Positions 28,743 to 37,379 of a stretch of DNA of 37,379 nucleotides are shown here, piece by piece (the stretch's first letter is position 1; every line of letters begins with the position of its first letter). Position numbers and translations under genes: made by a program. This DNA is from Vulcanimicrobiota bacterium (GTDB lineage: Bacteria; Vulcanimicrobiota; Vulcanimicrobiia; Eremiobacterales; Eremiobacteraceae). Below the pieces are notes generated by a model. That model worked only from the letters and a program-made list of their open reading frames with translations. It was not told the DNA's origin and searched no databases. The stretch lies in the NCBI GenBank assembly GCA_014304875.1, contig JACRUD010000175.1:1-37379 (forward strand). The letters run 5' to 3'.

Positions 28743-28932
28743 GAGAAGGTCGGGGAAACGTTCCTGCGTTTCATGTAGCCAGCGCCTTATTGCGGCGACT
28801 TAGCGGTGGCCGCATAGTGCCAGGCCAGAGCTCGTCAGGATTGGCTCGACAAGTCAGGGAGCCTATATCCGTGGGCTGGCGAAATGGGTCAAACGGTGCC
28901 AAGCTTCCACGTTCTTGCGACTTCCGCAGGCG

Positions 28933-29361
28933 TTAACCGGACGCGTTTCCGTACCATTGCCGCAGCCACGAGTGCATAAGCTTTATCTCGCGCGCCTGAG
29001 CGTCGATTATGTTGTGTGCCAGAGTTTTGACCAAGGGCCGCTTTCCATTGCGTAGCTCAATCTTTGCCATGTCGATCGCGGCTTGGTGATGAGGAATCAT
29101 CATAACCATGAAATCGCGATCCGCATCGCCAGTCATCTTTGTAGAATCCATGGTCCTCGTCATATGCATCATCGCTTCGTTCATCTCTCGGTCAGCCGAC
29201 GACTTCGCCTGCATCGTCGTGTCCATGCTCGCCTGACCGCCGCGAGCCACTGCAGGATTGGATGCGGCGCGGGCGGTGCTCGATTCGCTGACCGCGTGCT
29301 CGATGGTACCGCCCAATAACGCTCCGGCGATTATCAAAGACATACCAAGGTAAAGCTTCAC
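28933..29361 (-). CDS. DUF305 family protein
   Basis: DRDFMVMMIPHHQAAIDMAKIELRNGKRPLVKTLAHNIIDAQAREIKLMHSWL; GGGAGG upstream of GTG start. Confidence 0.9.
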   Translation of the reverse strand: MKLYLGMSLIIAGALLGGTIEHAVSESSTARAASNPAVARGGQASMDTTMQAKSSADREMNEAMMHMTRTMDSTKMTGDADRDFMVMMIPHHQAAIDMAKIELRNGKRPLVKTLAHNIIDAQAREIKLMHSWLRQWYGNASG

Positions 29362-29407
29362 GCTATCCTCCCGATGATTTCGATAATGCAGCTTCCGCAG
29401 CCGCGGT

Positions 29408-29451
29408 TTGACACTATATTACAGGGCGTAGTATACTTTTCGTAAAGTGTA
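29408..29451 (+). promoter_or_regulatory. sigma70-type promoter for locus B with overlapping imperfect inverted repeat
   Basis: TTGACA (29408-29413)-N18-TATACT (29432-29437); TATACTTT-tcgt-AAAGTGTA at 29432-29451 (7/8 pairs). Confidence 0.5.
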
Positions 29452-29562
29452 GTTCCCTGCAGATGCGGTACGTCATGATTCGGTAGGTAGCTCCTCATAG
29501 TCTTCGCAAACTTCGCACTCCGACATGCTCGCGGGCTTCTCACCACCTTAGCGGTTCTGGTA

Positions 29563-32500
29563 GTGCTTGGCTTAGCGTCGGTACGGTCGCTGCCAACTTC
29601 AATCTACCCGCGCGTCGCCTTTGCGCGCATCGTCGTCGTGGCGCAAAACGGAGAGATGGCACCGACACAGGTGCAGCAGAACATCACCCGGCGCATCGAA
29701 CAAGCGGTGTCGACGATCATCGGCGTCACTCTCGTTCAGGGCAATTCCGCGCAGGGGTCAGGGCTAGTCTCCGTCACCTTTGATCCGCACAGCGAGATCA
29801 ACGTCGATCTCCAGCGAATCAATGCTGCGCTTTCCCAAATCCGCTCCGCTCTACCGCCGAACACCGATCTCGACGCTCAGATCATCAACCCGAATATCTT
29901 CCCGATCTTGGGGTACACGGTGTCGATCCCCGGTAAATCGCCGGCCGAGGTGCGCAATCTTAGCGAATACGATATCAAGCCGACGCTGACGGGCATACCG
30001 GGCGTCGCGCAAGTACGGACGGTCGGCGCCCGACAGATCGAGTATTGGATCAGTCTGGACCCCCGTAAGCTGTCATCGTATCATATTCAAATCGATAAGA
30101 TCGCCACCGCATTGTCGGCCAACAATCAGATCACATCGGTCGGCCATTACAACGCCTTCGGACAACGCCAAATCGTCTTGGTCAGCGGGCTTCCCAAATC
30201 GCCAGACGACGTTGCGAATATCGTGATAAGTACGCAAGCCGGCGTGCCCGTTACCATGGGCGACGTCGCGTCCGTGCATGAGGCATTGGAACCGAAAACG
30301 GCGCTCGTGTCCTCCGGCGGTAAGGACGCCGTGCTGCTCAACGTGTACGCGCAGCCCGGCGGCAACGTCGCCAAAATCTATCGTGACGTAGACGCGGCGT
30401 TACAGCGCGAAGCCCAATCGCTTGGCTCTGGCGCTGCTATAAAACCATATTGGAATCAGGCCATCCTAGTCAACGATGCCGTCAAGAATCTGCGCGATGC
30501 GATCGGCATCGGGGCGTTATTGGCCGTTTTGGTCATGTGGTTCTTTTTAGGTTCCCTACGGAGCACGCTCGTAGCGGCAACTGTAATCCCGTTGACGATA
30601 GCTATCGCTTTCTTCTTCATGCGGCTTACGGGCCAAGGGCTCAACCTCATGACGCTCGGGGGACTGGCAGTCGGTGTCGGGCTGATAATCGTCGACGCGA
30701 TCTTCGTGGTCGAGAACATCTGGCGTCACCTCCAAAGAGGAGAGCAGCGCGTTGCCGCTGTGCGCAAGGGCATGCAGGAAATCGCTGTACCCATGATCGG
30801 ATCGACCGTCACGACGATCGTGGTCTTTGCTCCGATGGCGATGCTTTCGGGCGTCACCGGCGCCTTCTTCATCGCCCTTTCGATAACGCTGACTATCGCT
30901 TTGCTTCTGTCGCTCTTTTTCGCGCTGTACGTCACGCCGCTTCTCGCTGCGTATTTCCTAAAAGGCGGCGGCGCTGGCGATGGCGATCATCCGGCCGGTC
31001 CCGGCCAGCGCGTCATGGGTTCGCTGCTAGGATTGTATGAACCAACTCTGCTCTGGTTTCTTCGGCACCGCAAGGTCGCATATGTGGGCTCTGCCGTCGT
31101 GATCGCGGCGACTTTGCTCATCGCGCGGGGGCTCGGCTCGGACTTCATGCCCCAAATGGATGAAGGCGCCTTCGAGCTTAATTTCACGATGCCGCCGGGA
31201 ACATCGCTCGAGGAGACGGATTGGGCGCTCAAACAAGTCGAGGGTATCATTTCCAGCGATCCAAACGTCGTGGCCTACGGACGCCTTACGGGATTGGATC
31301 CGTCAGGGTTTCTTCCGGCGCCGCAAAACGCGGGGGACATTCGGGCCACGTTACTGGAGCGTGACAAGCGCCACGAAGGCATAGAAGAGATTTTCGGTCA
31401 GCTCCGGACTCGCATAACGGCCAAAGTTCCAGCGCTCAAGTTCACCATAACGCAAATCCTGCAAGACGCGCTCAACGATCTTTCCAATGCGCCGGCCACT
31501 ATTGAAATCAAGATCTTCGGGAACGACCAAAGTGAGCTCATGCGGCTGGCGGATCAGGTGGACGACCGTATGAAGAGAGTTTCGGGCGTGGTAGACGACT
31601 TCAACGGGATCACGTACTCGAACCCTAACACGATCGTGCGGCCCCGGTCGCTTTCGTCCAGTCGGGCAGGCTTTACGACCGAGTCGTTGTCTCAAGCCGT
31701 TCAGGCAGGGTTGAACGGAATCGTCGTGACCACCATCCCTAGGCTGCCCGCCCAGATTCCCATTCGGGTGCGGTACGACGTGCCTTGGAATCAGGCGCTG
31801 GGCGACCTCCAGAACATGCCTATAGTAGCCCCGAACGGGTCCACTTATAGCTTAGGGGCGCTCGCAGACGTTCGAGCGACCGGCTTGACGACCGAACTGA
31901 ATGAGGAAAACCTGCGTCAGATCGTCCGCGTCACGGGCAACGTGAGCGGCCGGGACTTGGGCAGCACCATTAAAGACATCAAAAAGGCGCTTGCTGATCT
32001 CAAGCTGCCGCCCGGATACCGCCTCGACTATGGAGGCCGTTACGCGTTGCAACAACGTTCCTTTTCGGAGTTCGGAGTCGCTATCTTAATCGCTATGCTG
32101 CTCGTGTTCCTCACGATGATCTTCGAATTCCGGAATTACCGCATTCCTTTGGTCATCATGTCATCCGTGCCGCTATCGCTCTTCGGCGTCGTGATAGCGC
32201 TGCGAGTCACCCACATACCGCTCAACGTGTCGTCGTTCATGGGTCTCATCTTGCTGGTCGGCGGCGTCGTGAAGAACGGCATTCTGCTGTTTGACGAAGT
32301 GGACCGCAGCCGGGCGCAAGGCGAGAGCATTGAGCGGGCCATGATCGCTGCCGGGCGCACCCGTATGCGGCCCATCCTCATGACCACGCTGACTTCGATG
32401 CTAGGGGTACTTCCTTTGGCGCTGGGACTGGGAGCCGGCAGCGAGATGCAAAAGCCGCTCGCGGTCGCGACCATCGGCGGCTTGCTTTTCTCCACGTTTT

Positions 32501-32646
32501 TTACGCTGCTGTTCATGCCCGCGTTCTACGCGTCCATTCCGAGGAAGACCCGCTTCTCGCTGGATTTCGTGCACGAGCCGGAGGATGTTCGGCATGAGCC
32601 GGACTTGCCCCAGCTATCATTGGGGCCGGAGCGTCAACCGGTTTGA
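29563..32646 (+). CDS. efflux RND transporter permease (locus B); N-terminus probably extends upstream
   Basis: LPTSIYPRVAFARIVVVAQNG, TM4 GVGLIIVDAIFVVENIWRHL, C-terminal RMRPILMTTLTSMLGVLPLAL. Confidence 0.93.
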   Translation: MLGLASVRSLPTSIYPRVAFARIVVVAQNGEMAPTQVQQNITRRIEQAVSTIIGVTLVQGNSAQGSGLVSVTFDPHSEINVDLQRINAALSQIRSALPPNTDLDAQIINPNIFPILGYTVSIPGKSPAEVRNLSEYDIKPTLTGIPGVAQVRTVGARQIEYWISLDPRKLSSYHIQIDKIATALSANNQITSVGHYNAFGQRQIVLVSGLPKSPDDVANIVISTQAGVPVTMGDVASVHEALEPKTALVSSGGKDAVLLNVYAQPGGNVAKIYRDVDAALQREAQSLGSGAAIKPYWNQAILVNDAVKNLRDAIGIGALLAVLVMWFFLGSLRSTLVAATVIPLTIAIAFFFMRLTGQGLNLMTLGGLAVGVGLIIVDAIFVVENIWRHLQRGEQRVAAVRKGMQEIAVPMIGSTVTTIVVFAPMAMLSGVTGAFFIALSITLTIALLLSLFFALYVTPLLAAYFLKGGGAGDGDHPAGPGQRVMGSLLGLYEPTLLWFLRHRKVAYVGSAVVIAATLLIARGLGSDFMPQMDEGAFELNFTMPPGTSLEETDWALKQVEGIISSDPNVVAYGRLTGLDPSGFLPAPQNAGDIRATLLERDKRHEGIEEIFGQLRTRITAKVPALKFTITQILQDALNDLSNAPATIEIKIFGNDQSELMRLADQVDDRMKRVSGVVDDFNGITYSNPNTIVRPRSLSSSRAGFTTESLSQAVQAGLNGIVVTTIPRLPAQIPIRVRYDVPWNQALGDLQNMPIVAPNGSTYSLGALADVRATGLTTELNEENLRQIVRVTGNVSGRDLGSTIKDIKKALADLKLPPGYRLDYGGRYALQQRSFSEFGVAILIAMLLVFLTMIFEFRNYRIPLVIMSSVPLSLFGVVIALRVTHIPLNVSSFMGLILLVGGVVKNGILLFDEVDRSRAQGESIERAMIAAGRTRMRPILMTTLTSMLGVLPLALGLGAGSEMQKPLAVATIGGLLFSTFFTLLFMPAFYASIPRKTRFSLDFVHEPEDVRHEPDLPQLSLGPERQPV

Positions 32647-33908
32647 GGCTAGCTGCCGTCTCGATGCTGTCGCTCGTAGCCTTATTGTATGCCGGACTGA
32701 CGCACGCTCAAGCCACGCCCATTCCGGTCTTGACACTCTCACAGGCGCTTGCGGAAGCAGATGCCCGAAACCCCGAGATCGCTGCGGCTCAGCAGTCGTA
32801 CGCCGTCGCACAGGGCCGCCTGCAACAGGCGGCGGCGCAGCCTCTAGCTTTCCAATCGACAGCCGGCAGTTCCACGGACGCTCCGGCCGGCCTGGGGACG
32901 CTGCAGACCGAAAACACTGGTCTGTCGCAACAACTTACGCCCCCCGGCTCGCTATCGGCGCTGCGCCGCCAGGCCCGCGCAGGCGTCGAGATCGCAGCCG
33001 CCGGCTTTCGGGTCAGTCGCCGCGACATCCAGCGCCGTATTATCACAGCGTATTACTCGCTTGCGGGCGCACAGGCGATCGCGCGGGTCGCCCAGGAAAG
33101 CGTTCAATCGTCGCTCGAGTTTCGGGCGAGCGCCGCAAAGCGCCAGCGTGCGGGCGCCGTCGGTGACTTTGACGTGCTGCGCGCTACGGTGGCATTGCGT
33201 AGAGCCCAGACCGACTTGATGCGAGCCCAAGCTAACGTACGCAGTGGACGAATCACTCTGAACACGATCATCGGTCGCCCCGCTGACAGCGAGACACGCG
33301 TCGAGCTACAAGCGCCACAATCGAGCACCTCCGCCGCGGATGAGCTACTCCGGCGCGCCCTAAGTGCCGACCCTCAATTGGCCCAGCTTCGCGCATCGAT
33401 AGCCCAAGCTGCAGCGCAAGAGCGCTTTGCGCGGGCACAGCGCGGACCGTCAGTGAGCTTTGGCGCCGGCTTTCAAACCATTCGTGCCGCGACATCGGGG
33501 CTTACGACGGCTCGGCCATCCCTTAGCGCAACGATATCCGTACCGTTCATCGACTACGGCACCATTCGGGGAGCGGTTAACGAGGCTCGAGCAGCGGGCA
33601 ACGTAGCTCAGCTTCAGGCGCAAGGTAGGAAGCTCCAAGTACGATCCGATCTTGCACAGGCGGTCGCCGCGGTGGAATCATCGCGAGCCAGGCTGGCTTT
33701 CGCCCAAGACACATTGGGTCAAGCTCGCGCGGGCCTGCGCATCGCTCAATATGGTTACCGTCAAGGCGCGCTTGGGACGCTTGATGTCGTCAGCGCCAGA
33801 AATGAAGAGGTCGCGGCGCGAGGGGACGTTGATCAGGCGGCGGCCGAGCTTGCTTCGGCCGTCGCATTGCTCGGGGTCCTGACGGACAGCGGCGACACAG
33901 CTAAATGA
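32643..33908 (+). CDS. TolC-family outer membrane efflux protein (locus B)
   Basis: LTLSQALAEADARNPEIAAAQQSYAVAQGRLQQAAAQ; 4-nt overlap with the RND gene. Confidence 0.88.
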   Translation: MRLAAVSMLSLVALLYAGLTHAQATPIPVLTLSQALAEADARNPEIAAAQQSYAVAQGRLQQAAAQPLAFQSTAGSSTDAPAGLGTLQTENTGLSQQLTPPGSLSALRRQARAGVEIAAAGFRVSRRDIQRRIITAYYSLAGAQAIARVAQESVQSSLEFRASAAKRQRAGAVGDFDVLRATVALRRAQTDLMRAQANVRSGRITLNTIIGRPADSETRVELQAPQSSTSAADELLRRALSADPQLAQLRASIAQAAAQERFARAQRGPSVSFGAGFQTIRAATSGLTTARPSLSATISVPFIDYGTIRGAVNEARAAGNVAQLQAQGRKLQVRSDLAQAVAAVESSRARLAFAQDTLGQARAGLRIAQYGYRQGALGTLDVVSARNEEVAARGDVDQAAAELASAVALLGVLTDSGDTAK

Positions 33909-33909
33909 C

Positions 33910-35187
33910 ATGAACAATTTGTACCTGCTAAGCCTTGCGGCTTGTGTCGGCGCTTTGGCGGCATGCTCTGCAAAGACCGCGCCAAGCACGAACGCGACGC
34001 CAACCCGGACAACGAATCGCGCCACGCTGCAACGACCCTCAGTCGCGGTGAAGTTGGGAGTGATTCAGCGTACCGCATTGTCTGGTAGCACCACGGCGAA
34101 CGGCACCGTCGTCGCTGGTCCCAACGCTCAGGCGACGCTTGCCTTTCCCTCCGATGGCCAGATCGCGAGCGTGGCTGCCAACGTGGGGGACCACGTTTTG
34201 GCCGGCCAGACTCTGGCGATGCTTGACGCCCGTGTCGCCCAGCGTGCAGTAGATCAGGCTCAAGCCGACGTCGCGGCCGCACGAGCGGCGCTGGAGCGGG
34301 CCCAGGCACGGGCACGGCCTCAAGAAGTGGCGCAAAATTCGGCGCTCGCATCCGGCGCCCAGGCAAAGCTTGACGCGGCGAGAGCCGAATTCCAGCGCGA
34401 GCAGTCGCTGGCGTCAGCCGGCATCGCATCACGACGAGATCTAGAGCAAGCGCGTGCCGCCTACGGAGACGCCCGGGCTGAGTTCCAGGCTAAACAGCAG
34501 GAGGGGTCGCTGTTGCGCGCCGGTCCGCGGCCTCAGGACGTTGCGGTGGCTCAGGCTCAGTTGCAGCAAGCTGAGGCGGCGCTGAACAGCGCGGTTACGC
34601 GCGCGTCGCTCACCTCGATCGTCTCTCCGTTTAGCGGCGTGGTCAATGCACGCATGAAGAACGCTGGCGAAGTAGTCGATACAACGACTCCTGTGCTGAC
34701 GATCGTCGATCCTTCACGCTCCGTCGTCGACGTCCAGCTTAGCGAAGATCAGGCGGCTTTAGTCCGGCCCGGTGATTCGGCTCTCATAGTCCTTAACGGT
34801 GGAACAAAGGGCATACCCGCAAAGGTGCAGGTCGTCGGTGCTGCATTTTCCACGGACACACGCACGCTGACGGCAAGGGTTGCTCCCCTTTCGGGAAAGC
34901 TGATCCCGGGTGCGTCCGCTGAGGTCGAGATAACCGTTCGGGTGGCGCGCGATGCTCTCGTGGTTCCCGAGGCTGCGGTCGTCAAAGATCCGAATACGGG
35001 CAAGCCTGAGGTTTTCGTTCCAGGCAAGACGTCGGGCACGTACGAAAGGGTTCCCGTTCAGATAGTCTTGGAGTCAGGGGCACGCGCGGCCGTGTCATCG
35101 AATCGGTTACGGGTGGGACAACGAGTTGTCACTCAAGGCGCCTACGAGTTGTTGCCCTTCGCCGGCGGAAATAACGATAATGGCTGA
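33910..35187 (+). CDS. RND periplasmic adaptor (HlyD/MFP), probable lipoprotein (locus B)
   Basis: GALAACSAK lipobox; GQIASVAANVGDHVLAGQTLAMLDARVAQRAV; SPFSGVVNARMKNAGEVV. Confidence 0.9.
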   Translation: MNNLYLLSLAACVGALAACSAKTAPSTNATPTRTTNRATLQRPSVAVKLGVIQRTALSGSTTANGTVVAGPNAQATLAFPSDGQIASVAANVGDHVLAGQTLAMLDARVAQRAVDQAQADVAAARAALERAQARARPQEVAQNSALASGAQAKLDAARAEFQREQSLASAGIASRRDLEQARAAYGDARAEFQAKQQEGSLLRAGPRPQDVAVAQAQLQQAEAALNSAVTRASLTSIVSPFSGVVNARMKNAGEVVDTTTPVLTIVDPSRSVVDVQLSEDQAALVRPGDSALIVLNGGTKGIPAKVQVVGAAFSTDTRTLTARVAPLSGKLIPGASAEVEITVRVARDALVVPEAAVVKDPNTGKPEVFVPGKTSGTYERVPVQIVLESGARAAVSSNRLRVGQRVVTQGAYELLPFAGGNNDNG

Positions 35188-35620
35188 TAGAAGATTATTT
35201 GTTAATAACGCCTTTCGACCAGAAGCTGTGGGCGTCGAACAAGTCCTTGGTCCCCTGCAGGCCGCCATCATGGAATGCCTTTGGCAACACGGCCCTCAGT
35301 CACCGGTAGAGCTTCACAAGCTCTTAGGCAAAAAACAAGAGATCGCGTACACAACCGTGTTCACCGAGCTTTCGCGGCTGTCCAAAAAGGGGGCCGTAAG
35401 AAAGCAAGTCCGATCGTCACAAACCCGCTATGAGGCTACGGCTTCCAAGGAAACGTTCATCACCTCAATGGTCAACAAGGTGCTGGGTGGACTCATCGAT
35501 GCTCACGGCGCCGCCGCGATTCACGGCTTTGTCGACATCGTCGCCGACGATGCGCGAGCCTTAGATCAGCTCTCACGATTGGTTCGCGCAAAACGAAATC
35601 GGCGGCGTTCGTCGCAGTAA
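35180..35620 (+). CDS. BlaI/MecI/CopY-family transcriptional repressor (locus B)
   Basis: LGPLQAAIMECLWQHGPQSPVELHKLLGKKQEIAYTTVFTELSRLSKKGAVRKQ; ATG at 35180 overlaps the end of the adaptor gene. Confidence 0.88.
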   Translation: MADRRLFVNNAFRPEAVGVEQVLGPLQAAIMECLWQHGPQSPVELHKLLGKKQEIAYTTVFTELSRLSKKGAVRKQVRSSQTRYEATASKETFITSMVNKVLGGLIDAHGAAAIHGFVDIVADDARALDQLSRLVRAKRNRRRSSQ

Positions 35621-35622
35621 CT

Positions 35623-36447
35623 ATGCGTTTCGCCCGTGTCGTGTGGCCCGTCGTGTTCTTGGTACCGCTCGTGCCCCTAGCCGGCAAGCTATGCTCCTTC
35701 TTACCCACCGACTTCATCTATCACAGCCTTGTGTGGGTCCACGAGCGCCTGCCGTGGCTTGCATTGGTCGCTGCGCTGCTGGCCGTCGTCGGTGCCTTGG
35801 TCCGCTACGTTAAGCTTCGGGGTCAGATCCAGGCGCTCATGACTTTGTCAACCGAAGCCCCGCAGAGTTTGGCACGAATTTTCGCTGATGAAGCCAGACA
35901 GCTTGCCGTCCCAGCGCCCCGGTTGGCGTACGTTGATGTGTCGTCAAGGTTTTGCTTGACGGCAGTGAGCGGTCCAACGGTGCTGATCTCTAGTGGCTTC
36001 GCCGATCCGCTGCCCGAAGACAAATTGCGCTTGGTGGCCCGCCACGAGTTGATCCACGTGCGGCGTCGCGATCCCGAGCGCAGCCTTTTGTGGCATCTCT
36101 TCTTCAGCGCGTTGCTGGTGCCCGGTTTCGAAGGCCTGGAGCGCTGGTTGTACGAGCGACGGGAGCGCAAAACGGATGAGGCGGCATCCAAGTCGGATGC
36201 CGCGGGCTACGCGGCTTTGTTGAAGGAATGCTCGGCGAGTACAGACGACGTGGCGGCTACTGGTGGGTTTCTCTGCTCCACCGCTCCGAACCTAGAACGT
36301 TCCGACTCGCGCCCTGCGCGCGCCTCGACAGTTTCGTTCAGACACTTACTGCCTTCAGCCGTGGCATTGGTCGTAATAACCGGACTGATAGCCAGCCACG
36401 AGGCTTTTACGAATCACTTGCCCTATTTGCTTGCGCACCACTGTTAG
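35623..36447 (+). CDS. M56 family (BlaR1-like) membrane metallopeptidase (locus B)
   Basis: HExxH in VARHELIHVRRRDPERSLLWHLFFSALLVPGFEGLERWLYERRERKTDEAAS. Confidence 0.85.
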   Translation: MRFARVVWPVVFLVPLVPLAGKLCSFLPTDFIYHSLVWVHERLPWLALVAALLAVVGALVRYVKLRGQIQALMTLSTEAPQSLARIFADEARQLAVPAPRLAYVDVSSRFCLTAVSGPTVLISSGFADPLPEDKLRLVARHELIHVRRRDPERSLLWHLFFSALLVPGFEGLERWLYERRERKTDEAASKSDAAGYAALLKECSASTDDVAATGGFLCSTAPNLERSDSRPARASTVSFRHLLPSAVALVVITGLIASHEAFTNHLPYLLAHHC

Positions 36448-36485
36448 AGCGCACTGGTTTGATCGCGGTATGTGAAGCCGCGGAA

Positions 36486-37160
36486 CTACGTCGCGTTGGC
36501 CAATGCTCTCGTCGCACCGAGGTCTTGTGGTCCCTGTTCTGCGTTACTGAATCGAATCACTCGGGCGGGGCACCCCACTGCCAAGGCGTACGGCGGTATG
36601 TCTCTCGTCACGACGGCGCCCCCGCCGATCATAGCGTGGTGCCCGATCGTCACACCCGGAATGATAACGCTACCGGAACACACGAGCACGTGATCTTCGA
36701 TGATGACCGGGGCGAATTCCATGTCCAACGGTTTGAAGACGTCGACGTTCTCGGGCCGGATCTGCTTGGCTTCATGAGCGGTGATGCTGACGTGAGCGCC
36801 GATGTGCACATCGTTGCCCATTGTGATTCCGCCGGCGCCCCATAGAACGCTGTACGGACCTATTTCTACGTTGTCTCCCAACCTGATGTAGCCGGAGTTA
36901 TCGTTCCATTCCCCTCCCGCGCAGTTTAAATATGCGCGGACATCGAGAAGCAGATCCTTTCCCGCGAACAGCCTGTGAGGCGCCTTGACGATCACTCCTT
37001 CGGCCAAACGAATATCGGGAAACCGAGACCGGAGTTGGCGATCCATCGGACTTTGCGACCTGCGGAAAACCAAGGAGGATATTGAACTAAGGAGCGAGCG
37101 AGCGGAGCGACGCAAGATGGCTTCCCCTTCTGACAGCAGCGTGACCGATTTATTCTCCAT
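36486..37160 (-). CDS. left-handed beta-helix (hexapeptide-repeat) acyltransferase
   Basis: [41 protein letters not shown] ... [39 protein letters not shown]. Confidence 0.88.
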   Translation of the reverse strand: MENKSVTLLSEGEAILRRSARSLLSSISSLVFRRSQSPMDRQLRSRFPDIRLAEGVIVKAPHRLFAGKDLLLDVRAYLNCAGGEWNDNSGYIRLGDNVEIGPYSVLWGAGGITMGNDVHIGAHVSITAHEAKQIRPENVDVFKPLDMEFAPVIIEDHVLVCSGSVIIPGVTIGHHAMIGGGAVVTRDIPPYALAVGCPARVIRFSNAEQGPQDLGATRALANAT

Positions 37161-37379
37161 TGAGACTTAGGACTACTGCGGACTGTTGTGGACCAGAGAC
37201 TCAAAAGCCGAAGAAACGGTCCCTGATGCGTCCTTGCAGTCGAGGCTGACGCTGAGTCGGGCTTTTACCTCGTAAAAGTGTTCTCGCCATTAAGCCACCG
37301 GTGCCACAAGCGGCGACCGATTGGCTTGAAGCTGGCTCGGTTTCGTGGATACTTTCCGCTTTGCGGAGAAGGAATCCAC

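Noticed and set aside
1-37379. CRISPR array, rRNA genes, intact prophage or intact transposase
   Set aside because: No regularly spaced repeats, rRNA sequence, phage structural genes or intact transposase seen by eye on either strand; only decayed integrase remnants are present.

Overview
GC-rich, gene-dense chromosomal segment from an environmental bacterium; no lineage is assigned. The left third holds housekeeping and stress genes: MsrA, a VOC dioxygenase-like protein, a frameshifted DUF5996 gene, a CheY-like receiver, exonuclease III, a twin HtrA-like protease plus NarL/LuxR-type regulator operon, AmtB, a CDF-like protein and a YraQ/ArsP-type permease. The middle (about 13.2-18.05 kb) is a decayed island around tRNA-Gly(CCC) and tRNA-Phe(GAA). 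It contains two degenerate tyrosine-integrase remnants, a tRNA 3'-half remnant, DUF4242 and OsmC genes, and a frameshifted, truncated nucleotidyl cyclase/STAND ATPase. The right half holds the most interesting signal: two separate tripartite RND efflux loci, each linked to its own BlaI/CopY-type repressor and M56 (BlaR1-like) membrane metallopeptidase. Locus A (18622-26711, minus) is a six-gene overlapping operon encoding repressor, M56, a YtkA/FixH-like+HlyD fusion adaptor, RND, TolC and a FixH-like lipoprotein. Its promoter has a perfect palindrome over the -10 box and start codon, predicting a leaderless, repressor-occluded transcript. Locus B (about 29408-36447, plus) has the modules in the order RND, TolC, adaptor, repressor, M56, with a divergent DUF305 gene. 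Between the loci lie a formyltransferase, a possible decayed gene and a protein made of two tandem copies of a Cys-containing domain. All calls come from reading the sequence and supplied ORFs; no searches were run.
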